From Gordonia insulae (GTDB taxonomy: Bacteria > Actinomycetota > Actinomycetes > Mycobacteriales > Mycobacteriaceae), in contig NZ_CP033972.1 in NCBI RefSeq assembly GCF_003855095.1, forward strand, positions 3,224,001-3,288,000: a stretch of DNA of 64,000 nt, written 5' to 3'. Positions 41,795 to 50,528 of this stretch are shown piece after piece. A program made the translations under genes and the position numbers. Each line of letters starts with the position of its first letter. Position 1 is the first letter of the stretch. The notes under the pieces were generated by a model. It saw nothing but the letters and a program-made list of their open reading frames with translations. It searched no databases and was not told the DNA's origin.

Positions 41795-44200
41795 ATGGTC
41801 GTCATGGCGGGTGGTGACGGTCTCGAGGTCGACGGTCGTCGCATACCGATCACCAACCTCGAGAAGGTGCTCTACCCGGAGACGGGAACCCGGAAGTTCG
41901 AGGTCGTCGACTACTACTCGCGTATCGCCGACGTCATGCTCCCGCATCTCGCCGGACGCCCGATCACCCGCAAGCGCTGGCCCAACGGCGTCGAGTCGAT
42001 GCCGTTCTTCGAGAAGGACCTCCCCGCGTCGGCACCGGATTGGCTCGAACGGTTCGGTGAACAACACAGCAAACGGGTGATCACCTATCCGCTCGCGTCG
42101 TCGCAGGCCGACCTGGTGTGGTTCGGCCAGATGGCGGCGCTCGAACTGCACACGCCGCAGTGGCGTGTCCCGGCAACCGAGGGGTCCGCACCGAAGGCCG
42201 ACCGCCTCGTCCTCGACCTCGACCCCGGCCCCGACGTCCCGCTCTCGCAGTGTGCCGAGGTCGCTCTGATGATCCGCGACATGCTGTCCGCGGCCGGACT
42301 CACCGCCTTTCCGGTGACCAGCGGCGGCAAGGGACTGCACCTGTATGCGCGGTTCGACCGTCCCGTCTCACCGGACGCCGCGCGGACCGTCGCCAAACAG
42401 ATCGCCACCAGCCTGGCCGCGTCGCATCCCGCCGAGATCACCGCGACGATGTCCAAGTCGATCCGGACCGGAAAGGTCTTCATCGACTGGAGCCAGAACA
42501 GCGGCTCCAAGACGACGCTGGCGCCGTATTCGATGCGCGGTCGCGATCAGCCCTGGGTGGCCGCGCCCCGCACCTGGGACGAACTCACCGATCCCGACAT
42601 CGGGCAGCTGCTCTTCCACGAGGTCCTCGAACGCGTTGCCGCGGAGGGCGATCTGCTGCGTGATCTCGACGACGCGCACGGACCCGACGACACCGCCGGC
42701 GCGGACGACACCGAGGAACTCGACCCCGACGCGGTCGCCGCGGCGGCTGCCACCGCTGCCCCCGTCGCGAATCCTGTTGTCAGCCTTGGTGAGTACCGAC
42801 GCAAGCGGGATGCGGACAAGACGCCCGAGCCGTTCGGCGACGAGGCCCACCGCGAGCGCGGCGACGACACCGACATCGGTGCCGGACCGATCTTCGTCAT
42901 CCAGGAGCACCACGCGCGCCGACTGCATTACGACTTCCGGCTGGAACGCGACGGCGTGCTGGTGTCCTGGGCGGTCCCGAAGAACCTGCCCGACGACCCC
43001 GGTCAGAACCGGCTCGCGGTGCACACCGAGGACCACCCCATGGATTACGCCGACTTCGAGGGCGACATCCCCGCCGGCGAGTACGGCGGCGGGCATGTGG
43101 AGATCTGGGACCGCGGCACGTACGAGACCGAGAAGTGGCGCGAGAACGAGGTGATCGTGCGTCTGCACGGCGAGCGCGTGCAGGGGCGCTACGCGCTCAT
43201 CAAAACCGGCGACAAGAACTGGCTCGCCCACCTGATGAGCGACGAGCCGCGGCCCATCCTGCCGGACAGTCTCAAGGATCCGCGGCCCATGCTGGCGACC
43301 GACGAATCCATCGAGAACCTCGACGGGCGGGACTGGGCCTTCGAGGGCAAATGGGACGGCTACCGCATCCTGGTGCGCTACATCGACGGCGACTTCCGGC
43401 TGACGTCGCGCTCCGGGATCGACATGACCGCCGACTTCCCGCAACTGCGTTCCATCGCGGACGATCTCGGGCTCATCGACGTGGTCCTCGACGGCGAGGT
43501 GGTGGCACTCGACGCGAGCGGGCGCACCAACTTCACCCTGCTTGCCGCGCGCAACACCACCGATGACGACCTGACACTGAAGCTCTACATCTTCGACATC
43601 CTGTTCCTGAACGGGACGTCGCTGCTGCGCCGGCCGTGGTCACAACGTCGCGAACTCCTCGAGGAACTCGCCCCGGCGTTCGCGCGGTCGACCCACGCCG
43701 AGGTGCCACCGCTGCTGGACGGGCCGGGCCGGGCGGCCGTGGCGCACAGCAGGGAACAGGGCTATGAGGGTGTGGTCGCCAAGCGTCGGACGTCGACGTA
43801 CCAGCAGGGCAGGCGCACCACGCAGTGGTTGAAACAGAAGAACTGGAGCGACATCGAGGTGGTCATCGGCGGCTACCGCCCCGGCCGCGGCAACCGCTCG
43901 GACACCATCGGATCATTGCTGCTCGGACTGCCGGAGGAGACCGGCCTGCGGTATGTCGGGCGCGTCGGCACCGGCTTCACCGACGCCCAACTCCGTTCCC
44001 TCGCCGCCGAACTCGAGCCACTGCGCATCAAGACCTGCCCGTTCGTCGACAAGCTGGACCGCCCGGTGGCGTCGAGTGCGGTCTGGGTACTGCCCAAGAT
44101 CGTCGGCGAGGTCCGGTTCATGGACTGGACCACCACCGGCCACCTGCGCCATCCCAGTTGGCGTGGCATCCGGCGGGACAAACTGCCCGGAGACCTCTGA
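41795..44200 (+). CDS. ligD: LigD: ATP-dependent DNA ligase D with polymerase and phosphoesterase domains
   Basis: 801 residues from the ATG at 41795 (an ATG at 41804 is an alternative). Domain order is polymerase, phosphoesterase, ligase, as in mycobacteria. The polymerase (about 10-300) has the metal motif LDLDPGPD. The 3'-phosphoesterase (about 345-480) keeps the catalytic set H372, H378, D380, R382 and H414, aligning with the Pseudomonas enzyme. The ligase (about 505-800) has the adenylated lysine K519 in GKWDGYR. An Asp/Ala-rich linker joins the first two. It trims, fills and seals broken ends with Ku; the divergent 51-bp gap implies co-regulation. Confidence 0.97.
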   Translation: MVVMAGGDGLEVDGRRIPITNLEKVLYPETGTRKFEVVDYYSRIADVMLPHLAGRPITRKRWPNGVESMPFFEKDLPASAPDWLERFGEQHSKRVITYPLASSQADLVWFGQMAALELHTPQWRVPATEGSAPKADRLVLDLDPGPDVPLSQCAEVALMIRDMLSAAGLTAFPVTSGGKGLHLYARFDRPVSPDAARTVAKQIATSLAASHPAEITATMSKSIRTGKVFIDWSQNSGSKTTLAPYSMRGRDQPWVAAPRTWDELTDPDIGQLLFHEVLERVAAEGDLLRDLDDAHGPDDTAGADDTEELDPDAVAAAAATAAPVANPVVSLGEYRRKRDADKTPEPFGDEAHRERGDDTDIGAGPIFVIQEHHARRLHYDFRLERDGVLVSWAVPKNLPDDPGQNRLAVHTEDHPMDYADFEGDIPAGEYGGGHVEIWDRGTYETEKWRENEVIVRLHGERVQGRYALIKTGDKNWLAHLMSDEPRPILPDSLKDPRPMLATDESIENLDGRDWAFEGKWDGYRILVRYIDGDFRLTSRSGIDMTADFPQLRSIADDLGLIDVVLDGEVVALDASGRTNFTLLAARNTTDDDLTLKLYIFDILFLNGTSLLRRPWSQRRELLEELAPAFARSTHAEVPPLLDGPGRAAVAHSREQGYEGVVAKRRTSTYQQGRRTTQWLKQKNWSDIEVVIGGYRPGRGNRSDTIGSLLLGLPEETGLRYVGRVGTGFTDAQLRSLAAELEPLRIKTCPFVDKLDRPVASSAVWVLPKIVGEVRFMDWTTTGHLRHPSWRGIRRDKLPGDL

Positions 44201-44242
44201 CCCGAGAATCCATCCGAACGAACCGTGGAAAGGACTGCTGCC

Positions 44243-44995
44243 GTGCCCTCCGAGATGATCACCGTCGACACCCCCGACGGCACCGCCGACGCCTATCTCA
44301 CCCGACCCGACGACGACGGACCCCACCCGGGTGTGCTCTTCATCATCGACGCCATCGGCCTGCGACCGCAGACCAAGGCGATGGCCGACCGCATCGCGTC
44401 GTGGGGCCATGTGGTGTTGGCGCCCAACGTCTTCTACCGTTCCGGCAGCGCGAGCGAGCTCGAGCCCACCGTCGACCTCACCGATCCATCGAGTCGAGAC
44501 GAGTTCTTCACGGACGTGATGCCGCGGGTCCGAGGCCTGACCGACGACCTGGCGACCCCGGACCTGGCCGCCTACATCGACGCGCTTCGTGGCCTCGAGG
44601 GCGTCACCGACGGTCCCATCGGCGCCACCGGGTACTGCATGGGCGGCCGGCTCGCACTGCTCGCCGCCGCGACCCGCCCGGACGATGTCGGGGCCATCGG
44701 CATGTTCCACACCGGCGGACTGGTGACCGATGACCCCGCGAGCCCACATCGTCGGCTGCCCGACGTGCGTGCCGACATCTTGGCGATCCACGCCGACCAG
44801 GACCGCTCGCTGCCGCCGGAGGCGGTCGCCACGTTCGAACACGCGCTGACGTCGACCGGCGTCACACATTCGGCGTCGGTGTATCCCGGTGCGATGCACG
44901 GGTACACGATGGCCGACACCGCGGTCTTCCACCCCGAGGCGACCGAGCAGCACTTCACGGAGTTGCGGGCGCTGTACGCCCGGACGCTGCACTGA
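44243..44995 (+). CDS. Dienelactone hydrolase-family protein
   Basis: 250 residues from the GTG at 44243, with GAAAGGA at suitable spacing; a GTG at 44225 is possible. Alpha/beta hydrolase with the nucleophile C132 in GYCMGG, an acid in HADQDRSLP and a His in AMHGY, the Cys-Asp-His triad of dienelactone hydrolases. These cleave lactones or esters, including in aromatic ring catabolism; the substrate here is unknown. It follows ligD closely (42 bp) on the same strand. Confidence 0.9.
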   Translation: MPSEMITVDTPDGTADAYLTRPDDDGPHPGVLFIIDAIGLRPQTKAMADRIASWGHVVLAPNVFYRSGSASELEPTVDLTDPSSRDEFFTDVMPRVRGLTDDLATPDLAAYIDALRGLEGVTDGPIGATGYCMGGRLALLAAATRPDDVGAIGMFHTGGLVTDDPASPHRRLPDVRADILAIHADQDRSLPPEAVATFEHALTSTGVTHSASVYPGAMHGYTMADTAVFHPEATEQHFTELRALYARTLH

Positions 44996-45086
44996 GCGAA
45001 TCCACCGCGTTCGCCGACAGGAATCGCTGCGATCTGATTCATTTGGCTATCGACGGACACGGTGGACGAACGGAAGCAGGTACAGC

Positions 45087-45605
45087 GTGAACCGACACCT
45101 CGGCATGGGACTGCTGACCGCAGTCCTGCTCGTCGCCACGCCGGCGTTCGCCGCGTGCGGGACGGAGAACGAAGCGGGTGGCCCGTCTGCGAACGGATCG
45201 TCGGGGACCACCTCGCATGCCCGGCACTCGGCCGAGGCGGCGCGGGTGGCGCCCGGACCTCGTGCGGTCCCGCAGAAGGGCACCCCGACCACACCTGAAC
45301 AGGCCGGCGGGCCGGGTGCCGTCCGCGCGCAATTGGCCTACCTGTGTTCCGTCGGGGACGCCGATGCGTCCTTCTGTACCGAATCAGGCCTGGCCGTCCC
45401 ACCCGACCCCGAATCGTCGACGCCCGACCCGGCACAGCTGCGAGACCTGTGCTCCCGCGGCCAGGCGGCCGATGCGCTCTGTGGCGCAGCCGGATTCAGC
45501 ATGCCTGTCGCCTCGATCGGCAGCGGCCCGGCCGACAGTGAGTTCACCCGGCTGTGCTCAGACGGAACCATCGACACGTCGACGTGTCGCGGCGCCGGAT
45601 ACTGA
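45087..45605 (+). CDS. Secreted or lipid-anchored protein with three 35-residue CX9C repeats
   Basis: 172 residues from the GTG at 45087. Residues 1-23 are a signal sequence ending PAFAAC; C24 could be lipidated, though the lipobox (FAAC) is weak, so ordinary secretion is possible. A low-complexity Ser/Pro/Gly linker follows (about 28-78). Residues 80-172 hold three modules, L-C-S-x-G-(x)-D-...-C, with Cys pairs C87/C97, C122/C132 and C157/C167: each CX9C, with an exact 35-residue period. Probably three disulfide-closed hairpins outside the membrane. I recognise no named family. Upstream neighbour is the dienelactone hydrolase. Confidence 0.8.
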   Translation: MNRHLGMGLLTAVLLVATPAFAACGTENEAGGPSANGSSGTTSHARHSAEAARVAPGPRAVPQKGTPTTPEQAGGPGAVRAQLAYLCSVGDADASFCTESGLAVPPDPESSTPDPAQLRDLCSRGQAADALCGAAGFSMPVASIGSGPADSEFTRLCSDGTIDTSTCRGAGY

Positions 45606-45648
45606 CCAGGCGTCCAGGCCGCACGTCCGGGTGGTGTCGAGAGAGCTG

Positions 45649-46506
45649 TCAGAGTCCCTGACGCTGTCGCTGCTGGGCGACGAATCTGGCTGTCATCCGC
45701 TGCATCGTGGTCGGTGCGATCCGGGAGAAGCGCCACGCCGCCCGAGCCTGCGCCGGTACGACGAGCAGCGCCTTGTCACGTTCGACGGCGACCAATGCTT
45801 CCGCGGCGAGCCGGTCGGCGCCGTAGGCGGTGCGCACCCCCTGCCCGGACAGATAGAAGGTCCGGCCGTCGAATCCGCCGACCCCCTCGCCGTCGAGCAG
45901 TGGGGTCTCGACCGCGGCCGGGCACAGCGCTGTGACGCCCACGCCGTGCGCGGCCGCCTCCGAACGCAACGCCAGCGTCAGTCCGACGACCGCATGCTTG
46001 GTCATCACGTAACTGGTCATCAGTCCGGCGGCGGTGAGACCGGCCATCGACGCGGTGTTCACGATGTGACCGGAGTGCTGACGGATCATGTGCGGGTACG
46101 CGGCCGTGACCCCATGGACCACGCCGCGGATGTTCACGTCGATGATGGCGTCCCATTGGTCCGCGGTGAGGAGTTCGGTGTTGCCACCGAGGGCCATGCC
46201 CGCGTTGTTGAACATGAGGTCGAGGCGACCCGATGTCGAGACCACGTCGTCGACGAGGTGGCGGACGGCCTCACCGTCGGTGACGTCGAGGCGCACGGCC
46301 CGCGCCGACCCCGGTGCGGAACCCAGACCCTCGACGACGTGTCGCGCGGCGTCGAGATCCCGGTCTGTGCAGGCGACATCGGCGCCGGCCGCGACGAGTG
46401 CCCGGGTGAGCGCCGCCCCGATCCCCGAGCCGCCACCGGTCACCACCGCGGTCGCCCCGTCGAATCGCGTTGTTTCCTGGCCGCTCCTGCGCGCTCGTCG
46501 CCTCAT
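45649..46506 (-). CDS. Short-chain dehydrogenase/reductase
   Basis: 285 residues from the ATG at 46506; the longer open frame upstream is unlike the family. TGGGSGIGAALT cofactor motif, NNAGMALGG, catalytic Ser in NTASMAG and YVMTKHAV (Tyr-x3-Lys). The N-terminus is strongly basic (RRRARRS). The C-terminal ~50 residues are helical and Arg-rich, as in SDRs annotated as membrane-associated mycobacterial oxidoreductases. Converges on the CX9C gene. Confidence 0.9.
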   Translation of the reverse strand: MRRRARRSGQETTRFDGATAVVTGGGSGIGAALTRALVAAGADVACTDRDLDAARHVVEGLGSAPGSARAVRLDVTDGEAVRHLVDDVVSTSGRLDLMFNNAGMALGGNTELLTADQWDAIIDVNIRGVVHGVTAAYPHMIRQHSGHIVNTASMAGLTAAGLMTSYVMTKHAVVGLTLALRSEAAAHGVGVTALCPAAVETPLLDGEGVGGFDGRTFYLSGQGVRTAYGADRLAAEALVAVERDKALLVVPAQARAAWRFSRIAPTTMQRMTARFVAQQRQRQGL

Positions 46507-46650
46507 CCGCCGACCATGATGTGTGGGCTGCGCTGTGTCAACCACCGACGTGTGGGCGGCGACACGGGACGTCGACGGATCGAGGGCCTCGTCGTGCCAT
46601 CTGCGGACGGTGTGACTAGCCTCAGGTGAGTCCGTCACCTAGGAGCTTGT

Positions 46651-47409
46651 GTGTTCGTCGTCGCCCACATCAGCGACCTGCATTTCAACGGCACGCGGTA
46701 CAACCGCCGCCGGATCGAATCGACGCTGGGATACATCAACGCCCGCGCCGACGGCATCGATGCGCTCCTGGTGACCGGCGACATCACCGACGAGGGCAGC
46801 GAGTCCGAGTACCGCGAGGCGCACGGTGTCCTCTACAGTCCGCTGCCGATGCTGATCACCGCCGGCAATCACGACCATCGCGAACGGTTCAACGCCGGCC
46901 TGCTCGGCCGGGAGACCAGCGAACCGGTCAACCAGGCCGAGGTGATCGGCGGCGTTCTGTTCGTCGTCTGCGACAGTTCCATCCCGGGCGAGAACGACGG
47001 CTATCTGACCGACGAGACACTCGCGTGGATCTCCGCGACGATCACGGCCGAGGGGGCGGCGACACCGGTGCTGATCGCCTTCCATCACCCACCCACGACG
47101 CTGGGTATGCCGTTCATGGACTCGATTCGGCAGACCGGCGAAGCCCGGCTGGCGGCGCTGGTCGACCGGCACCCGAACATCGTCGCGTTCCTCTGCGGGC
47201 ACGCCCACACCCCATCGGTCACGACCTTCGCCGGACGTCCGCTGGCAGTCGCACCGGGCGCGGCGTCCACCCTCAATCTCCCGTTCGAGGGCACCGAGAT
47301 CGTCAATCGCGGTCAGCCGCCGGGCATCGCGTTCCACTTCCTCGACGGCGTCGGTGGCCCACCCGACGGTTGGCGCCTGGTCACCCATTTCCGTTCGGTG
47401 ATGTTCTAG
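46651..47409 (+). CDS. Metallophosphoesterase, CpdA-like (cyclic nucleotide phosphodiesterase family)
   Basis: 252 residues from a GTG with AGGAG 6-7 bp upstream. All five calcineurin-like blocks are present: ISDLHFN, TGDITDEG, AGNHDH, FHHPP and GHAHT, giving a full dinuclear metal site. Resembles class III cAMP phosphodiesterases (CpdA, Rv0805), though activity on other phosphodiesters is common. With a class III cyclase at 17.9 kb it may help set cAMP levels; they are not in one operon. A short hairpin follows. Confidence 0.9.
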   Translation: MFVVAHISDLHFNGTRYNRRRIESTLGYINARADGIDALLVTGDITDEGSESEYREAHGVLYSPLPMLITAGNHDHRERFNAGLLGRETSEPVNQAEVIGGVLFVVCDSSIPGENDGYLTDETLAWISATITAEGAATPVLIAFHHPPTTLGMPFMDSIRQTGEARLAALVDRHPNIVAFLCGHAHTPSVTTFAGRPLAVAPGAASTLNLPFEGTEIVNRGQPPGIAFHFLDGVGGPPDGWRLVTHFRSVMF

Positions 47410-47422
47410 GGACCGGCCGGAG

Positions 47423-47442
47423 GCGTGCCGTTGCGGGCACGC
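47423..47442. terminator. Weak hairpin between convergent genes
   Basis: 7-bp stem GCGTGCC/GGCACGC (47423-47429 with 47436-47442) with a 6-nt loop, directly before the ornithine cyclodeaminase-like stop codon. May end both transcripts. Confidence 0.5.
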
Positions 47443-48426
47443 TCAGCGCGACATCTCCACCACGGTGCCCACACCCCGCTCGGCAGCGGAGTCCACGAGC
47501 AGTCGTGCGGTGACCAGGTCCTGGAGCCCGATGCCGACCGAGTTGAACAGGGTGATGTCCTGATCGGTGCGACGCCCCAGACCGCGATCGACGATGACGT
47601 CGCCGAGTTCGAGATCCACGGCGGCCGCACCGAGGTGGCCCTCGCCGATCGCCATCAGCACATCGCCCGATTTGGCCAACGCGGTCGCGCGGCTGTCCAC
47701 CACGAGTCGAGCCGACCCCATTCCGGCACCGTCGATCTCGCGGTGATCGGCGCGAGGTGGAGCCCCGACGGCGTTGAGGTGCAACCCCGGCCGGAACCAC
47801 GCACCCTGCACGATCGGATCGAGGGAGGGAGTCAGCGTGCAGACGATGTCCGCCGTCGACACGACATCCCGGGGCGACTCCGCGTACACGACCTCCACGT
47901 CGAGGTCGTCGATGAGTTGCCCGAACCGGTCCACGGTTGCCGCACTGCGCGACCACACGAACACCTTCCCGATCGGCCGGATCCGCGCGATCGCCCGCGT
48001 GTGCTCCACCGCCAGCGCGCCGGCGCCGATCAGCCCGAGCGAGGTACTCGAGTCGCGGGCGAGGTGCGCGGTCGCCACGGCGCTGGTCGCCGCGGTCCGG
48101 ATCGCGGTGATCAGCCTGCCGTCGAGCAACGCCTCGCATTCACCGGTCTCCGCCGAGGCCAGCAGGATCGTCGACCGCTGCGCGGGCAGACCGATCTCGC
48201 GGTTCGCCGGCATGTCGGACAACAACTTCACCGCGCTGCTGCGGGCGCGGACCGAGGTGGCCGCCATCGGCAGAACCGTACCGGCTCCGATCGGCAGGAC
48301 CGCCGGGGCCGGATTGGCGGCCGCGCCGGTCGACAGGTCGGCGTGGGCCTGCTCGACGGCGTCGTAGACGGCACGGCGATCGATCAGGTCGGCGACATCG
48401 GAATGGGTGAGGACGATGGCCATCAC
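47443..48426 (-). CDS. Ornithine cyclodeaminase/mu-crystallin-family protein
   Basis: 327 residues. Rossmann motif LGLIGAGALAVEHTRAIA in the second half; the N-terminal part has the substrate-binding region GTVLPMAATSVRARSSAVKLLSDMP. Family members act as ornithine cyclodeaminases, ketimine reductases or alanine dehydrogenases with NAD(P)H. Last gene of the BMP-type importer operon, 21 bp after the permease gene, so it probably processes the imported nitrogen compound. The usual Lys in the substrate region is present; exact reaction unknown. Confidence 0.88.
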   Translation of the reverse strand: MMAIVLTHSDVADLIDRRAVYDAVEQAHADLSTGAAANPAPAVLPIGAGTVLPMAATSVRARSSAVKLLSDMPANREIGLPAQRSTILLASAETGECEALLDGRLITAIRTAATSAVATAHLARDSSTSLGLIGAGALAVEHTRAIARIRPIGKVFVWSRSAATVDRFGQLIDDLDVEVVYAESPRDVVSTADIVCTLTPSLDPIVQGAWFRPGLHLNAVGAPPRADHREIDGAGMGSARLVVDSRATALAKSGDVLMAIGEGHLGAAAVDLELGDVIVDRGLGRRTDQDITLFNSVGIGLQDLVTARLLVDSAAERGVGTVVEMSR

Positions 48427-48447
48427 GGCCCCTTTCTGAGGTGGTCG

Positions 48448-49374
48448 TCAGACTCGTCCGACGTAGGGAACGGTCAGGCAGGACGGCGCCCGGCGACCGC
48501 CCACGAAGCCGGCGACCGCGACGATCGCGACGATGTACGGGAGCATCACCAGGACGGCGTACGGAATGTCGACGCCGACGGCGGGCAACGCGAACTGCAG
48601 CGCCCGGGCGATCCCGAAGAAGACTGTCGCCACGAGGATTCCGGTGATCCGCCAGCGGCCGGCGATGACCGCGACCACCGCCAGGTAGCCCATGCCGGCA
48701 GTCATGTTCTCGCTGAAGGAGCGAACCTCGGACAGCGCGAGCTGGGCGCCGGCCAGTCCGCCTGCGCCGGCCGCGATCAGCACGCCGAGCACACGGATGC
48801 GATTGACCGCCAGCCCGGTCCACCCGGCGGAGGTGGCGTCCTCGCCGACGGCGTCGATGCGGATGCCCGGCATCGTGTGTGCCGAGAACACCACGGCGAG
48901 AACGATGATGACACCGATGCACAGATAGCCGAGCAGCGTCTGGCCGAACAGGGCGGGCCCTACGATGGGCAGGTCGTGCAGGACGGGGATGTCGAGATCG
49001 GCGAATGCCGGTACCCCGGTGCCCTTTCCGTCGGCGAGCAGGATGCGCGCACCAAACGTCGTGAGGCCGAGCGCCAGCGCATTCGCGGCGATGCCGATGA
49101 CGATCTGGTCGGCCCGGAAGCGCACGCTGAGCAATGCGTTGCCGACACCGAACACCAGGCCCGCCGCGATCCCGGCGATGACGCCGACACCGGCCGATCC
49201 GGTGGTGACCGCGGCGAGAACACTGGCGAACGCACCGCACAGCATCATGCCCTCCATGCTCAGGTTCAGGACCCCGGCGCGCTCACTGATCGACTCCCCT
49301 GCCGCCGCGAGCATCAGCGGGATGGCGAAGGCGACTCCGCTGGAGAGGATCTCGGTGATCATGTCGACGCTCAT
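48448..49374 (-). CDS. BMP/nucleoside-type ABC importer permease (second subunit)
   Basis: 308 residues, about eight to nine helices, with the BPD_transp_2 motif AGVLNLSMEGMMLCGAF and the mid loop SAGWTGLAVNRIRVLG. Same class as NupQ of purine-nucleoside importers. It forms the channel with the other permease, whose gene overlaps by 4 bp. Followed after 21 bp by the ornithine cyclodeaminase-like gene. Confidence 0.92.
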   Translation of the reverse strand: MSVDMITEILSSGVAFAIPLMLAAAGESISERAGVLNLSMEGMMLCGAFASVLAAVTTGSAGVGVIAGIAAGLVFGVGNALLSVRFRADQIVIGIAANALALGLTTFGARILLADGKGTGVPAFADLDIPVLHDLPIVGPALFGQTLLGYLCIGVIIVLAVVFSAHTMPGIRIDAVGEDATSAGWTGLAVNRIRVLGVLIAAGAGGLAGAQLALSEVRSFSENMTAGMGYLAVVAVIAGRWRITGILVATVFFGIARALQFALPAVGVDIPYAVLVMLPYIVAIVAVAGFVGGRRAPSCLTVPYVGRV

Positions 49375-50528
49375 GCGGGCACCTCCACGTCGGTCGAACG
49401 GGTCGTGGACGGATCGTCGGCGTCCGGTTCATCTGGTGTGCGGGATCGGCGAGCGGTGGTGGTCCACCACGCGGTTCCGGCGATCAGGAGGATCAGCACG
49501 CTCTGCACGACGGTGATGGTCGACGACGGGACACCCGCGGCGAGTTGCAGATTGATCCCGCCGGACACCAGGAACCCGAAGAGCAGCGAGACGCCGGCCA
49601 CCGCGGTCATCGAGCCGCGGGCCAGCAGCCCGACGACCAGCCCGCTGAACCCGAACCCCGACGAGAAGCCCTCGGCGAGGACGAACGGTGCGGTCGTGAC
49701 GAGCAGGCCGCCGGCCAACCCGGAGAACCCACCCGCGGCGGTCAGTCCGAGGAAAGAAGTACGGTCGACCGGGATCCCGAGCCGGGCCGACGCGGTGGGT
49801 GACAGCCCCACGGAGCGGAGGCGGAGCCCGATCGCACTGTTCCGCAGCATGATCCCGACGATGACGGCCAGGACCACGGCCGCGATCAGGGCGATGGTCG
49901 CCGGGTTCTTGGACAGACCGAGAAGGGGCAGATGAGCTGCCGGCGAGAGTGATTCGGACTGGGGCAGGGTCTCCGAAGAGGTCATCGGCTGCCGCAGCAA
50001 CGAGGGCTCGTGCACCATCAGGACGACCAGCGCGAGCCCCACGAAGTTGAGCAGCAGCGTGGTGATGATCTCACTGGTCCCGCGACGCACCCGCAGCCAC
50101 GCGGCGATCGACGCCCAGGTGGCGCCGGCCAGGATAGCCGCGGCCAACGCGAGTGGCAGTCCGAGCGACACCGGAGTCGACGCCGGTAGCGACACACCGA
50201 CTGCGGTGGCACCGATCCCGCCGAGGCAGATCTGACCCTCGCCACCGACGTTGACCAGACCGGCACGGTAGGCGATCGTGAAGCCGACGGCCACCAGCAT
50301 GAGCACGGCGGCGCTGTTCATCGAGGTGCCGACGGCGAACGGGGAACCGACGGTGCCCTCGATCAGGGCGTCGATCACCTCTGCCGGACCGGCGCCGGCA
50401 GCCGCCGCGAGAGCGAATCCGACGGCGGCGGCGATGACGAGCGCGCCGACGGCGACCACCAGCGGGTGGCGCGGATTCAGCGCCGGGGTCGCCGAGCGGA
50501 GCTGTATCCGTGGCCGTGGCAGTGTCAT
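49371..50528 (-). CDS. BMP/nucleoside-type ABC importer permease (first subunit)
   Basis: 385 residues, about ten helices, with AGLVNVGGEGQICLGGIGA, the permease motif of the nucleoside/simple-sugar importer group (NupP-like), and a cytoplasmic C-terminal tail rich in Asp/Pro. Start overlaps the ATPase stop and end overlaps the second permease start, each by 4 bp (ATGA). Works with the duplicated ATPase and the BMP-type binding protein. Confidence 0.92.
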   Translation of the reverse strand: MTLPRPRIQLRSATPALNPRHPLVVAVGALVIAAAVGFALAAAAGAGPAEVIDALIEGTVGSPFAVGTSMNSAAVLMLVAVGFTIAYRAGLVNVGGEGQICLGGIGATAVGVSLPASTPVSLGLPLALAAAILAGATWASIAAWLRVRRGTSEIITTLLLNFVGLALVVLMVHEPSLLRQPMTSSETLPQSESLSPAAHLPLLGLSKNPATIALIAAVVLAVIVGIMLRNSAIGLRLRSVGLSPTASARLGIPVDRTSFLGLTAAGGFSGLAGGLLVTTAPFVLAEGFSSGFGFSGLVVGLLARGSMTAVAGVSLLFGFLVSGGINLQLAAGVPSSTITVVQSVLILLIAGTAWWTTTARRSRTPDEPDADDPSTTRSTDVEVPA

